Assembly (NCBI RefSeq): GCF_003443995.1
Contig: NZ_QWEY01000013.1
Location: forward strand, 1 to 64,000
Reading direction: 5' to 3'
Length of the DNA stretch: 64,000 nt
From: Pseudotabrizicola alkalilacus
Lineage (GTDB): Bacteria; Pseudomonadota; Alphaproteobacteria; Rhodobacterales; Rhodobacteraceae
This document shows, piece by piece, positions 26,831 through 36,843 of this stretch. Every line of letters begins with the position of its first letter. Positions within the stretch are counted from its first letter, which is position 1. Made by a program: the position numbers and the translations under genes. The notes beneath the pieces are model-generated. The model saw only the letters and a program-made list of their open reading frames with translations, was not told the DNA's origin and ran no database searches.

Positions 26831-27469
26831 TCAGTCCTTCAGCCGCAATTCCCCGGCATCGACCCGCAGCCGCGTCTCGAATGCCCGGCTGATATGCACG
26901 CGCAGCGCCTGATAGGCCGCCTCACCATCATGCGCCTCGATCGCGGCCACGATCCGGTCATGCTCGGCAAGCGCCACCTCGCTGCGCCCCTCGGCTGCCA
27001 GCGAGGTGTTCGCCATCAGCGCCATCGACCGATGCACAAGATCCAGCTGCTGCACCAGAAACCGGTTGTGGCTGGCCAGATGGATCTGCCGGTGAAACCG
27101 CTTGTTGGCCCGGCTCAGGGCGCGCGGATCACCGGAAAGCAACCGGCTGTCATCCTCGACCATGCCGCGCAGCACCCGGATTTCCTCATCCGTGGCGTGC
27201 CGCGCCGCCAGCCTTGCGGCCAGCCCCTCCAGCTCGCTGCGCACCGCATAAAGCTCGGCCAGCTGGTTGTGGTCCAGACTGGCCACGATCAGACTGCGCC
27301 CGTCGCGCGTCAGCATCGCCTGTGTCTCCAGCCGCTGCAACGCCTCGCGCACCGGGGTGCGGCTGACACCCAGCCGCTCGGCCAGTTCCGATTCGACCAG
27401 ACGATCCCCCGGCTTGTAGAGTCCCGCCTCGATCGCTTCGAGGATCAGCGTATAGGCATCCTTCTGCAC
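26831..27469 (-). CDS. GntR-family transcriptional regulator (FadR/FCD type)
   Basis: A 212-aa regulator. The N-terminal winged helix has LYKPGDRLVESELAERLGVSRTPVREALQRLE. The helical FCD ligand-binding domain follows, with candidate metal-site residues in RSELEGLAARLAAR, NKRFHRQIHLASHN and AEHDRIVAAIEAHD. The start is GTG at 27469 (AAGGA 7 nt upstream); a GTG at 27475 is a close alternative. An open frame continues far upstream but lacks the family sequence. The target is unknown. Confidence 0.9.
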   Translation of the reverse strand: MQKDAYTLILEAIEAGLYKPGDRLVESELAERLGVSRTPVREALQRLETQAMLTRDGRSLIVASLDHNQLAELYAVRSELEGLAARLAARHATDEEIRVLRGMVEDDSRLLSGDPRALSRANKRFHRQIHLASHNRFLVQQLDLVHRSMALMANTSLAAEGRSEVALAEHDRIVAAIEAHDGEAAYQALRVHISRAFETRLRVDAGELRLKD

Positions 27470-27577
27470 CGGCACGTCCTTGTTATGTCTATGTGACAGG
27501 CAAGCTATAGCCCGGTGCCAGCCTTTGGCAAGCAGCCATGGCCGCGCACCCGGATCAGGCGGCGGATGCCTCCGGCG

Positions 27578-27599
27578 GGAGTATTTCAAAAGCAGCAAT
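27578..27599 (+). repeat. Half-site of the GGAGTATTT/AAAGCAGCAAT intergenic repeat
   Basis: GGAGTATTTC followed by AAAAGCAGCAAT, preceded by GCCTCCGGC. It matches one arm of the perfect palindrome at 58502-58562. It lies in the divergent gap between the GntR regulator and the nucleotidase gene. Confidence 0.8.
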
Positions 27600-27651
27600 G
27601 CAAGGGATGCGAAGACTTGCCCGCGGCGGACTGTGGGGCTAAATCTCAACC

Positions 27652-28302
27652 ATGGACCGATGCAGCTTTTCCCATGTCGAGACCTGGGTGTTTGATCTCG
27701 ACAACACCCTGTATCCGCCGCACATGCGGCTGTTCGACCAGATCGAGCAGCGCATGACGACTTGGGTGATGCGCGCGCTTGGCGTGGATCAGGCCCGCGC
27801 CAACCATCTGCGCGGGCATTACTGGCAGCTCTACGGCACCACCCTGGCGGGGTTGATGCGCGAGCATGCCATTGATCCCGTGGGATATCTCGCCGATGTG
27901 CATGACATCGACTTTTCGGTGCTGGAGGCCGATCCGCAACTGGCCCGCCGGATCGCCGCCCTGCCGGGCCGGCGGATCGTCTATACCAATGGCGATGCGC
28001 CTTATGCGCAAAAGGTGCTGGCGGCGCGCGGATTGGCCGGGTTATTTGATGCCGTCTACGGGGTCGAGCACGCGGGCTACCTGCCCAAACCCGAGGCGGC
28101 GGCGTTCGAGACGGTGTTTGCCCTTGACGGTTTGACCCCGGCGCGGGCCGCGATGTTCGAGGATGATCCACGCAATCTGGCGGTGCCGCATGCGATGGGG
28201 CTGCGCACGATCCACATCGCGCCACAGCCGGAACCCGCGCCGCATATCCACCATCACGCAGCCGATCTGTCGGGCTTTCTGGCACTGCTGACCGAAAGCT
28301 GA
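27652..28302 (+). CDS. Pyrimidine 5'-nucleotidase-like HAD hydrolase
   Basis: A 216-aa HAD-superfamily phosphatase. Motif I is FDLDNTLYPP with nucleophile Asp19 (FDLDNT: Asp17 and Asp19 lie about here). Motif II is IVYTNGDA, the Lys of motif III is in YLPKPE and motif IV is MFEDDPRNL. The DLDNTLYP signature is typical of the Sdt1/pyrimidine 5'-nucleotidase branch. It is divergent from the GntR regulator, which may control it. The His-rich tail (PHIHHHAADL) is an oddity. Confidence 0.88.
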   Translation: MDRCSFSHVETWVFDLDNTLYPPHMRLFDQIEQRMTTWVMRALGVDQARANHLRGHYWQLYGTTLAGLMREHAIDPVGYLADVHDIDFSVLEADPQLARRIAALPGRRIVYTNGDAPYAQKVLAARGLAGLFDAVYGVEHAGYLPKPEAAAFETVFALDGLTPARAAMFEDDPRNLAVPHAMGLRTIHIAPQPEPAPHIHHHAADLSGFLALLTES

Positions 28303-28381
28303 GTCGCGGATGCGTCATTTTGCGCGTGGCGTGATCCGTGCGCGATGCCTATCTCTGGACCAATACACCGGAGATGCGCAG

Positions 28382-28651
28382 ATGACCCAGACCACCCCCT
28401 CTTTCACGCGCCCATCCTTTGGCCAGCGTCTGTTGTACGGCACGCCGGTGATTGGCCGCATCGCGCGCGAGATCGCGCAGGATGTGAACAACGTGTTCTA
28501 CCTGCTGGTGGTGGTGCTCACTCTGGAGATCCTGGGCTTTCTGCTCTGGGGCCCGGTGGTGTTTACCCTGACCGCGCTTGTGCTGGTGCCGCTGATGTTT
28601 GTGTTCTTTGTGGTGATCAGCTGGCCCGGCATGTCGCGGCCAAAAGTCTGA
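28382..28651 (+). CDS. Small two-helix membrane protein
   Basis: An 89-aa protein with two adjacent hydrophobic segments (NVFYLLVVVLTLEILGFLLW and VVFTLTALVLVPLMFVFFVV). ATG at 28382 has GGAG ~9 nt upstream. The family is not recognised. It is 80 bp downstream of the nucleotidase gene. Confidence 0.7.
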   Translation: MTQTTPSFTRPSFGQRLLYGTPVIGRIAREIAQDVNNVFYLLVVVLTLEILGFLLWGPVVFTLTALVLVPLMFVFFVVISWPGMSRPKV

Positions 28652-28772
28652 CACGGCGGATCGCGGCCAAAGAGCGGAAACTGCCGCGCGCAGCCAAAGC
28701 ACTGATCGGGGCATTTTGTCCCTTCGACTTCGCCGCCGCCGGGGCTATCTTGTGCCCGGACAGGAGAGCCCG

Positions 28773-29972
28773 ATGACACGCACCAGCACCGATATTCTGA
28801 TCTCTGGCGGCGGGGTCGCCGGGCTGAGCGCCGCCGCCGCCTTTGGCGCAGCCGGGTTCAGCGTGATCTGCGTTGATCCCACGCCCCCGGTTACATCAGA
28901 TACCGAAGACGGCGCTGACCTGCGCACCACCGCCTTTCTGCACCCGTCGATCCCGGTGCTGCAGGCCGCAGGCCTCTGGGCGCGGCTGGAGCCCCATGCC
29001 GCCGCCCTGCAGGTGATGCGGATCATCGACGCCGGGGGCGAAGTGGCCGAACCGCGTCTGACCAAGGATTTCGACGCCGCCGATCTCAGTGATCTGCCCT
29101 TTGGCTGGAACCTGCCGAACTGGCTGCTGCGCCGCGAGATGGTGGCGCGTCTGGCCGAACTGCCAAACGTCGATTTCCGCCCCGGCACCGGCACTGCCCG
29201 GCTGCTGACCCGCACCGGCGAGGCGCTGGTCACGCTGACGGGTGGCGCGCAGATCCGCGCGCGCATGGTGATCGCGGCAGACGGGCGCAATTCTGTGGTG
29301 CGTCAGGCGCTTGGCATCCCGGTGAAAACCATGCGCTACGGGCAAAAGGCGCTGGCCTTTGCCGTCTCGCATCCGGTGCCGCATCAGAATGTCTCGACCG
29401 AGATTCACCGCTCTGGTGGTCCGTTTACGCTGGTGCCGCTGCCCGACCGTGACGGATTGCCCCGCTCGGCCGTGGTCTGGATGGAAACCGGGCCAGAGAT
29501 TGCCCGGTTGCAGGCGCTGCCGGTGGCGGATTTCGAGGCCGAGATCAACACACGGTCGTGCCAGATCCTCGGGCCGCTGACACTGGCCAGCCGGTTGACG
29601 GTCTGGCCGATCATCTCCCAGATTGCCGAACGGATGGCGGGCGAGCGTTGCGCGCTGATGGCCGAGGCCGCGCATGTGGTGCCGCCGATCGGTGCGCAGG
29701 GGCTGAACATGAGCCTCGCCGATCTCACCGTGCTCCTTGATCTGGCCCGGGCCGCGCCCGACGATATCGGTTCGGCAAAGATGCTCGACGCCTATCACCG
29801 CAAACGCCACCTTGAGGTACAGGCCCGGGTGACCGGCATCGACGCGCTCAACCGCGCCTCGATGATGAGCGCGCAGCCCTTGCGCGATCTGCGGGCAACA
29901 GCGCTCAATGCGCTTTACTCCGCCGCCCCGGTGCGCAAGACGCTGATGAAGGCCGGCCTCGGCCTGCGCTGA
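28773..29972 (+). CDS. UbiH/UbiF/COQ6-type FAD-dependent hydroxylase
   Basis: A 399-aa flavoprotein monooxygenase. The Rossmann motif is ISGGGVAGLSAAAAFG, the DG motif is VIAADGRNSVVRQALG and the second FAD motif is VVPPIGAQGLNMSLADL. This layout is that of the ubiquinone-pathway hydroxylases that add oxygen to the benzoquinone ring. Which ring position it hydroxylates is not determined. AGGAGAG lies 6 nt before the ATG. Confidence 0.9.
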   Translation: MTRTSTDILISGGGVAGLSAAAAFGAAGFSVICVDPTPPVTSDTEDGADLRTTAFLHPSIPVLQAAGLWARLEPHAAALQVMRIIDAGGEVAEPRLTKDFDAADLSDLPFGWNLPNWLLRREMVARLAELPNVDFRPGTGTARLLTRTGEALVTLTGGAQIRARMVIAADGRNSVVRQALGIPVKTMRYGQKALAFAVSHPVPHQNVSTEIHRSGGPFTLVPLPDRDGLPRSAVVWMETGPEIARLQALPVADFEAEINTRSCQILGPLTLASRLTVWPIISQIAERMAGERCALMAEAAHVVPPIGAQGLNMSLADLTVLLDLARAAPDDIGSAKMLDAYHRKRHLEVQARVTGIDALNRASMMSAQPLRDLRATALNALYSAAPVRKTLMKAGLGLR

Positions 29973-29975
29973 CCC

Positions 29976-30036
29976 GAATTTTCTGCGAAAATTCCACGCC
30001 TCAACCGGCGCACAGCTGATTTTTCGCAGAAAAATC
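29976..30036. repeat. Two short AT-rich palindromes
   Basis: GAATTTTCTGCGAAAATTC (29976-29994) and GATTTTTCGCAGAAAAATC (30018-30036) are near-perfect 8-bp-arm hairpins between the convergent hydroxylase and aminotransferase genes. A third copy, GAATTTTCGCAGAAAATTC, is at 32236-32254. They may act as terminators or protein sites. Confidence 0.75.
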
Positions 30037-30048
30037 GTGCCCCCGGCG

Positions 30049-31173
30049 CTACAGAACCGCCGCCACCGCCCGCTCCAGCCGCGCCACCGTGCCCGGCACG
30101 TCCTTCAGCTTGTCCAGACCGAACAGCCCGATGCGGAAGGTCTTGAACGCCTCACCCTCCCCCACCTGCAACGGCACGCCCGCCGCAATCTGCAGACCCT
30201 GCGCGCGGAACTTCGCCCCGTTCTGCACCTGCGGGTCATCGGTATAGCTCACCACCACACCGGGGGCCTGAAACCCCTCTGCCGCGACAGACCGCACACC
30301 CTTGTCCGCCAGCAGCGCCCGCACCGCACCGCCCAGCGCCCATTGCGCCGCTTTCGCCACCTCAAAGCCCATCTCGCGGGTTTCGACCATCGCATCGCGG
30401 AACCCGAGGATGGCATCGGTCGGCATGGTGGCATGATAGGCATGGCCGCCGCCCTCATAGGCCGCCATCATCGCCCGCCACTTTTTCAGATCCAGCGCAA
30501 AGCTGTTCGACGTGGTTTCCGCCAGCCGCGCCTCGGCGCGCGCAGACATCACCACCACCCCGGCAGAAGGCGAGGCTGACCAGCCCTTTTGCGGGGCCGA
30601 GATCAGCACATCCACCCCGACAGCTTCCATATCCACCCAGATACAGCCCGACGCGATGCAATCGAGCACCATCAGCGCGCCCACCTCATGCGCGGCCTCT
30701 GCCACCGCGCGGATGTAGTCGTCTGGCAGGATGATCCCGGCGCTGGTTTCGACATGCGGCGCAAACACCGCCTCGGGCCGGGTCTCGCGGATCTTCGCGC
30801 ACACTTCCTCGACAGGCGGCGGGGCATAGGGCGCGCGGGCATCGTTGCCGGTCTGGCGCGCCATCACCACGCTCACCTCCTGCGCAAAGCCACCGGCGTC
30901 AAAAATCTGGCTCCAGCGATAGGAAAACCAACCGTTGCGCACCACCAGCACGCGGCCCTGCCCGAACTGCCGCGCCACCGCCTCCATCGCATAGGTGCCG
31001 CCGCCCGGCACCAGCGCCACGGCGCTGCCGTGGTAAACCTCACGCAGCATCTCTGACACATCGCGCATCACGGCCTGAAACCGCGCCGACATGTGGTTCA
31101 GACTGCGATCGGTGAACACCACCGAAAATTCTTCCAACCCCTCCGGGTCCACCGTAGCAAGCAATCCAGCCAT
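30049..31173 (-). CDS. Class V aminotransferase (alanine-glyoxylate-like)
   Basis: A 374-aa PLP enzyme. The PLP lysine is in ISAPQKGWSASPSAG, and the cofactor-binding Asp and neighbouring residues are in VLDCIASGCIWVDME. The GGGTYAMEAVARQF phosphate-binding segment is near the N terminus. The family includes alanine-glyoxylate, serine-glyoxylate and phosphonate aminotransferases; the substrate is not settled. ATG at 31173 has GGGAGAG upstream, and an earlier in-frame start at 31200 is rejected. Two Lrp-type regulators lie upstream on the same strand. Confidence 0.87.
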   Translation of the reverse strand: MAGLLATVDPEGLEEFSVVFTDRSLNHMSARFQAVMRDVSEMLREVYHGSAVALVPGGGTYAMEAVARQFGQGRVLVVRNGWFSYRWSQIFDAGGFAQEVSVVMARQTGNDARAPYAPPPVEEVCAKIRETRPEAVFAPHVETSAGIILPDDYIRAVAEAAHEVGALMVLDCIASGCIWVDMEAVGVDVLISAPQKGWSASPSAGVVVMSARAEARLAETTSNSFALDLKKWRAMMAAYEGGGHAYHATMPTDAILGFRDAMVETREMGFEVAKAAQWALGGAVRALLADKGVRSVAAEGFQAPGVVVSYTDDPQVQNGAKFRAQGLQIAAGVPLQVGEGEAFKTFRIGLFGLDKLKDVPGTVARLERAVAAVL

Positions 31174-31235
31174 AATCTCTCTCCCATTTGCCCCAAGCAT
31201 AGGCCCCCCCGATCAAAAAGCACTCCCCCCACCAC

Positions 31236-31257
31236 CATTTTCTGTCCAGAAATATCC
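31236..31257 (-). repeat. Half-site of the GGATATTT/GACAGAAAAT intergenic repeat
   Basis: On the minus strand it reads GGATATTTCTGGACAGAAAA then TG. It is followed on the plus strand by CCGGGG...CCCCGG pairing. It lies between the Lrp gene and the aminotransferase gene. Confidence 0.8.
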
Positions 31258-31290
31258 CGGGGTCCGGGGCAGAGCCCCGGCGGCCAGCCG

Positions 31291-31749
31291 CTAGCCGAGC
31301 GGCCCCGGCCTGCGCTCTTCGGTCAACAGCACATTGGCCTCCACCGTGCCCACGCCGGGCAGGGTCATGATCCGCCGCCGCAGCACCCGTTCAAAATCGG
31401 CGATGTCGCGGGCCACCACCCGCAGGCGATAGTCGAACAAGCCCAGCACATGCTGCACCACCTGCACCTCAGGGATCGCGCTGACCACGCGCTCGAAATC
31501 TTCCAGCGGCACCCGGCCGCGCGTCGCCAGCTTCACCCCCAGAAACACCGTGACACCAAAGCCCAGTGCCGCGCGGTCCACCTCCACCCGCCGCCCGGCC
31601 AGCACGCCCGCCTCTTCCAGCCGCTTCACCCGCCGCCACGCCGCAGGCTGGCTCAAACCCAACAGCCGCCCCAGCTCTCCCGCACCCACCATACCATCGC
31701 GCGACAGAATCCGCAGAATGCCCCGGTCCAGATCATCCAGATCCATCAT
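31291..31749 (-). CDS. Lrp/AsnC-family transcriptional regulator (second of a coupled pair)
   Basis: A 152-aa protein. The N-terminal HTH has LGRLLGLSQPAAWRRVKRLEEAGVL. The C-terminal RAM-type domain has VVQHVLGLFDYRLRVVARD and a LPGVGTVEANVLLTE tail. Its start (ATGATGG) overlaps the stop of the upstream Lrp gene by 4 bp, so the two are translationally coupled and could form hetero-oligomers. The effector amino acid is unknown. Confidence 0.92.
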   Translation of the reverse strand: MMDLDDLDRGILRILSRDGMVGAGELGRLLGLSQPAAWRRVKRLEEAGVLAGRRVEVDRAALGFGVTVFLGVKLATRGRVPLEDFERVVSAIPEVQVVQHVLGLFDYRLRVVARDIADFERVLRRRIMTLPGVGTVEANVLLTEERRPGPLG

Positions 31750-32204
31750 ATCGGCAATCCTTCGGCATCCTTGATCGTGGCAATCAGCATCAGCGCCTCC
31801 AGCTCGGCAATATGCGGCAGGGTCAGGATGCGGCGGCGGTAGATCTCCTGATACTGCCCCATGTCGCGGGCGATCACCGTCAGGCGCACATCGACGCGAC
31901 CCAGAAAGGTCTCGATCGTCACCACTTCCGGCACCTCACGCGCCGCCGCGATGAATTCGTCAAAGGCGCGGGGGTTGGTCTTGTCGAGGGTGAAGCGCAA
32001 CGACACCTCCACCCCATACCCCAGCGCGCGCCAGTCGATCACCGCCGCTTCCGCCTTGATCACCCCGCCCTCCCGCATCCGCTCCAGCCGCCGCCACAGC
32101 GTGGCCGGCGTCACTCCGGCGCGCTCGGCCAGCACCGCCCGCTCCAGCGCAGGTTCCGCCAGATAGTGGCGCAGGATGCGGCGGTCGGCCTCGTCCAAAA
32201 GCAT
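31746..32204 (-). CDS. Lrp/AsnC-family transcriptional regulator (first of a coupled pair)
   Basis: A 152-aa protein of the same architecture and length as its downstream partner. The HTH is LAERAGVTPATLWRRLERMREGGVI, followed by the RAM-type domain (VVTIETFLGRVDVRLTVIARD; LPHIAELEALMLIAT). ATG at 32204 is chosen; an upstream frame to 32270 is unlike the family. It is divergent from ilvC, which suggests, but does not prove, control of branched-chain amino acid synthesis. Confidence 0.92.
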   Translation of the reverse strand: MLLDEADRRILRHYLAEPALERAVLAERAGVTPATLWRRLERMREGGVIKAEAAVIDWRALGYGVEVSLRFTLDKTNPRAFDEFIAAAREVPEVVTIETFLGRVDVRLTVIARDMGQYQEIYRRRILTLPHIAELEALMLIATIKDAEGLPI

Positions 32205-32206
32205 GA

Positions 32207-33352
<1,146 letters not shown>

Positions 33353-33398
33353 TCCCGATCAGCGACAGGTGCGTGCCAGCGCGCACCCTACACACCAC

Positions 33399-33428
33399 AA
33401 AGGCCGGGGATTTTCCCCGGCCTTTTCC
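33399..33428 (+). terminator. Terminator of ilvC
   Basis: AAAGGCCGGGGA (33399-33410) pairs with TCCCCGGCCTTT (33414-33425) through a TTT loop, followed by TCC. It lies 47 bp after the ilvC stop and also works for the minus-strand gene ending at 33462. Confidence 0.88.
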
Positions 33429-33461
33429 ATCGCGTCAGGTCAAAGCGTGCGCCAACACGGC

Positions 33462-33668
33462 TCAGCGCAGCATCGTCCGGCGACGCTCACGCTCGGCCAG
33501 CGGCAGCAAAAACGCCACGCCGCCATATTTGCCATCCTTGGCAAGTGTCGATTTCGGCGCGTTGGGGTCGTGGCGGCGTTCTTCCACACGCGCCTTGCTG
33601 ATCATGGCAAACACCAGAACGGCAAGCATGGTCAGCAGCGATAGAAACGGGATCAGGGCTCCAGTCAT
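33462..33668 (-). CDS. Small single-helix membrane protein
   Basis: A 68-aa protein with one N-terminal helix (GALIPFLSLLTMLAVLVFAM) and a basic soluble tail (SKARVEERRHDPNAPKSTLA...ERERRRTMLR). ATG at 33668 has AAGGA 8 nt upstream; ATG at 33677 is also in frame but overlaps that site. No family is recognised. Confidence 0.65.
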   Translation of the reverse strand: MTGALIPFLSLLTMLAVLVFAMISKARVEERRHDPNAPKSTLAKDGKYGGVAFLLPLAERERRRTMLR

Positions 33669-33846
33669 CGGGGTCATCCTTTCAATGTAGACCACAACCA
33701 CGGGCAAGACAGCGGGCAGCGCCGCGGCGTGGCATGGGGTCAAGGCAAGGCAATCAAGGCTCTGCCCCGTCAACGCGGCCCACCCGTTTTGGTTCCCCTG
33801 ACAGCCCCACTGGCGTCGGCCCGAGCCGCAGGCTACACCGCTGCCC

Positions 33847-34740
33847 ATGACCACACCCAATCCGCCCTCGCCCACCCCCGCCGACTGGCTGTCGATCTTT
33901 GCGCTTGGCCTGATCTGGGGCGGCACATTCATGGTCATCGCCTTTGCCCTGCGTGGCTATGGTCCGGTCACGGTTGCCTGCGCCCGCACCACCTTTGGCG
34001 CGCTGACGGTGCTTGCCCTGTTGCGGCTGACCGGCCGGCACTTGCCGACATCCGCCGCCGTCTGGCGCAGCGCGGTGCCGATTGGCCTGCTCTCCACTGC
34101 GCTGCCGTTTTTCCTGCTGTCCTGGGGGCAGCAGTCGGTACCCTCGGCCTTTGCTGGGCTGTCGATGGCTGCGGTGCCGCTGTTCGTGCTGCCCCTCGCC
34201 CATCGCTATTCTGACGAACCGCTGACCCGGCGCCGCACCATCGGCTTTGCCCTCGGCTTTGCCGGGGTGCTGGCGCTGCTTGGCCCTGCTGCGGTTCAGG
34301 GCGACGCCGCAACCCTTGCGCGGCTGGCCTGCCTTGCCGCTGCGCTTTCTTATGCGGTGTCGTCGATCCTGACCCGCCGCTGCCCGCCGGTCGATCCGAT
34401 GGCCCTCGCCGCCGCCACGCTGCTGGTCGGCGCGGTCGTGCTGATCCCCGCCATGCTGCTGACCGAAGGCCTGCCCGCATGGCAAGGCTTGGTGCCGGGT
34501 GTCGCGATCATCTTCCTCGGGCTGGTGCCCACGGCCTTTGCCGCCCTGCTGCGTGTAAATGTGATCCGCAGCGCGGGGTCGGGCTTCATGACGCTGACAA
34601 ACTATCAGGTGCCGCTGTGGTCAATGGGTTTTGGCGTGGTGTTTCTGGGTGAAAGCCTGCCCGGCACCTTTTTCGCTGCCCTCGCGCTGATCCTTGCGGG
34701 GCTGGCGGTCAGCCAGACCGGCCGCGCGCAAAAATCCTGA
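33847..34740 (+). CDS. EamA/DMT-family transporter
   Basis: A 297-aa inner-membrane protein with ten predicted helices in two EamA repeats. It begins with LGLIWGGTFMVIAFALRGYG and ends with YQVPLWSMGFGVVFLGESLPG then a final helix. The family exports metabolites or amino acids; the substrate is unknown. Confidence 0.9.
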   Translation: MTTPNPPSPTPADWLSIFALGLIWGGTFMVIAFALRGYGPVTVACARTTFGALTVLALLRLTGRHLPTSAAVWRSAVPIGLLSTALPFFLLSWGQQSVPSAFAGLSMAAVPLFVLPLAHRYSDEPLTRRRTIGFALGFAGVLALLGPAAVQGDAATLARLACLAAALSYAVSSILTRRCPPVDPMALAAATLLVGAVVLIPAMLLTEGLPAWQGLVPGVAIIFLGLVPTAFAALLRVNVIRSAGSGFMTLTNYQVPLWSMGFGVVFLGESLPGTFFAALALILAGLAVSQTGRAQKS

Positions 34741-34752
34741 AGCACCAGTCCC

Positions 34753-35379
34753 TTAACGTTCGGTCGCGCCCTTGCCCGCCAGAACCTTGTCGCGGAACTT
34801 TGCCACCCGTGCCACCCGCGTGGCTTCGGTCTTGGCCGAAGACAGCGCAATCGCATAGCTGCGCTGCCGCCCCGGCGTCAGGCGATGAAACGCCTCGGCA
34901 TAGTCGGGGTCCGCGTCCAGCGCGGTGACCAGCGCCTCCGGCAGGTCAAGCCCGGCCTGTTCTTTCGGCGGCACGATACCCGCCTCAGCATAGCCCATCG
35001 CCTCGGCCACATAGGAACTGATCACCGGGGCCAGCGCCGCCACCTGTGCCGCATCGGTAAACCGGATCATATCGGCATGTCTGGTGTTTTCCCCCTGCCG
35101 CTCCAGCACCCCCTCGGGGTCTTTCATCAGCGCGGCGTGAAAGAAGGTCAGCCGGAAATCCTGCCGGAATGCGCCGATAATCGCCAGATTGCGCCCGGCA
35201 TGCAGATAACACGGGTGGCCCCATTTCACCGTCTCGACCAGACCAGCGCCGCGCAGCAGGGCGCGCAACTGCTCCAGCCCCGCGCGCCACAGCAGCGCCG
35301 AACAATCGGTAGTGCCAAACCGCGCACAGCGCCCGCAGCCCTTGGTGAAAAAATCCTCAATTTCGGTGATCATGGCCAT
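34753..35379 (-). CDS. YdeI/DUF1801-like protein
   Basis: A 208-aa cytoplasmic protein. The first ~120 residues (TVKWGHPCYLHAGRNLAIIGAFR then FRLTFFHAALMKDP) look like the DUF1801 fold. The C terminus (PGRQRSYAIALSSAKTEATRVARVAKF) is the bacteriocin-protection/OmpD-associated YdeI tail. The function is unclear. The start at 35379 is favoured by GGGAGGGG seven bases upstream; a GTG at 35385 is in frame too. Confidence 0.8.
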   Translation of the reverse strand: MAMITEIEDFFTKGCGRCARFGTTDCSALLWRAGLEQLRALLRGAGLVETVKWGHPCYLHAGRNLAIIGAFRQDFRLTFFHAALMKDPEGVLERQGENTRHADMIRFTDAAQVAALAPVISSYVAEAMGYAEAGIVPPKEQAGLDLPEALVTALDADPDYAEAFHRLTPGRQRSYAIALSSAKTEATRVARVAKFRDKVLAGKGATER

Positions 35380-35499
35380 GGCCACCCCTCCCGCTTTGTC
35401 ACTGGCCGCTGTGGGAAATCGTTAAGAATATCCTAAAAGGTGACGGTCAACCCATTGATAATATTGCACTCTGCCAAGTGTAACACAGGGGGAAGCCCC

Positions 35500-36843
35500 C
35501 TATACCACCGCCTCGACCGCGCCGACAATCTCATCCACCACCTGCACCAGCATCCCCTCGTCCTCGCATTCGGCCATGACCCGGATCAGCGGCTCGGTCC
35601 CGGATTTGCGGATCAGAATCCGGCCCTTGCCCGCAATCCGGGCGGTATTGGCCGCGATCACCGCCTGAACCGAGGCCTGCTCCAGCGGCGTCTTGCCCGC
35701 CGCAAAGCGCACGTTTTTCAGCATCTGCGGCACGGTGTCGAACTGCCGCACCAGCGCGCTCGCCTTGTGGCCAGTGCGGGCCATCTCGGCCAGAAACTGC
35801 AGGCCCGCGATCAGCCCGTCGCCGGTGGTGGCATAGTCGGTCATCACGATATGCCCCGACTGCTCGCCGCCCAGATTGAAGCCGCCGGCCCGCATCCGCT
35901 CGACCACATAGCGGTCGCCCACCGCCGTCCGCTCCAGCCCGATGCCCTGCCCGGTCAGAAACCGCTCCAGCCCAAGGTTCGACATCACCGTGGCCACCAG
36001 CGCCCCGCCGCGCAGCTTGCCATCCATCGCCCAGCGGGAGGCCATCATGGCCATGATCTGATCACCATCGGCAACCCGGCCCGCTTCGTCCAGGATCATC
36101 ACCCGGTCGGCGTCGCCATCCAGACAGATCCCCACATCCGCCCCATGCGCCACCACCGCCTCGGCGGCGGTCTGGGTGTGGGTGGAGCCGCAGCGGTCGT
36201 TGATATTGGTGCCGTTCGGGCTGACACCCACCGGCACCACCGTCGCCCCCAACTCCCACAGCACCTCTGGCGCGGCGCGGTAGGCCGCCCCGTTGGCGCA
36301 GTCGATCACCACTTTCAGCCCATCCAGCCGCAGCCCGGCGGGAAAGGTGGTCTTGACGAATTCCTGATAGCGCCCGCGCCCATCCTCGATCCGCCGGGCG
36401 CGGCCGATGTTGGCGGCCTGCGCCAGCTGAATCTCGCCCTCCAGCAGCGCCTCGATCTCGGCCTCCGCCTCATCCGACAGTTTGAACCCGTCCGGGCCAA
36501 AGAACTTGATGCCATTGTCCTGATGCGGGTTGTGGCTGGCGGAAATCATCACCCCCAGATCGGCGCGCATGCTGCGGGTCAGAAAACCGACCGCCGGGGT
36601 CGGCACGGGACCGAGCAGCAGCACATTCATGCCGGTGCTGGTCAGCCCCGCCGTCAGCGCGTTTTCCAGCATGTAGCCCGACAGCCGGGTGTCCTTGCCA
36701 ATGACCACCCGGTGCGCCGAGCCGCCATCGCGGCGAAAGAACCGGCCCGCCGCAGCACCCAGCCTCAAGGCCATTTCGGCGGTCATCGGATAGGTATTGG
36801 CGCGGCCCCGCACGCCGTCGGTTCCGAAAAGCTTGCGCGTCAT
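35500..36843 (-). CDS. glmM: Phosphoglucosamine mutase
   Basis: A 447-aa enzyme that converts glucosamine-6-phosphate to glucosamine-1-phosphate for UDP-GlcNAc and peptidoglycan. The phosphoserine motif is ISASHNP with Ser at ~103. The metal loop is DGDADR and the sugar-binding loop is GGEQSGH. The C-terminal phosphate-binding loop is [13 protein letters not shown]. Its ATG overlaps the folP stop by 4 bp (ATGA at 36843), an arrangement known in many bacteria. Confidence 0.97.
   Translation of the reverse strand: MTRKLFGTDGVRGRANTYPMTAEMALRLGAAAGRFFRRDGGSAHRVVIGKDTRLSGYMLENALTAGLTSTGMNVLLLGPVPTPAVGFLTRSMRADLGVMISASHNPHQDNGIKFFGPDGFKLSDEAEAEIEALLEGEIQLAQAANIGRARRIEDGRGRYQEFVKTTFPAGLRLDGLKVVIDCANGAAYRAAPEVLWELGATVVPVGVSPNGTNINDRCGSTHTQTAAEAVVAHGADVGICLDGDADRVMILDEAGRVADGDQIMAMMASRWAMDGKLRGGALVATVMSNLGLERFLTGQGIGLERTAVGDRYVVERMRAGGFNLGGEQSGHIVMTDYATTGDGLIAGLQFLAEMARTGHKASALVRQFDTVPQMLKNVRFAAGKTPLEQASVQAVIAANTARIAGKGRILIRKSGTEPLIRVMAECEDEGMLVQVVDEIVGAVEAVV

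Noticed and set aside
27470-28318. N-terminal extension of the GntR regulator by ~280 codons
   Set aside because: The extension runs through the divergent promoter and opposite the nucleotidase gene; only the part after 27469 matches the family.
31291-32204. Heme d1 biosynthesis (NirD/L/G/H) instead of Lrp regulators
   Set aside because: The sequences have ordinary Lrp HTH and RAM-type patterns and no nir genes are nearby.
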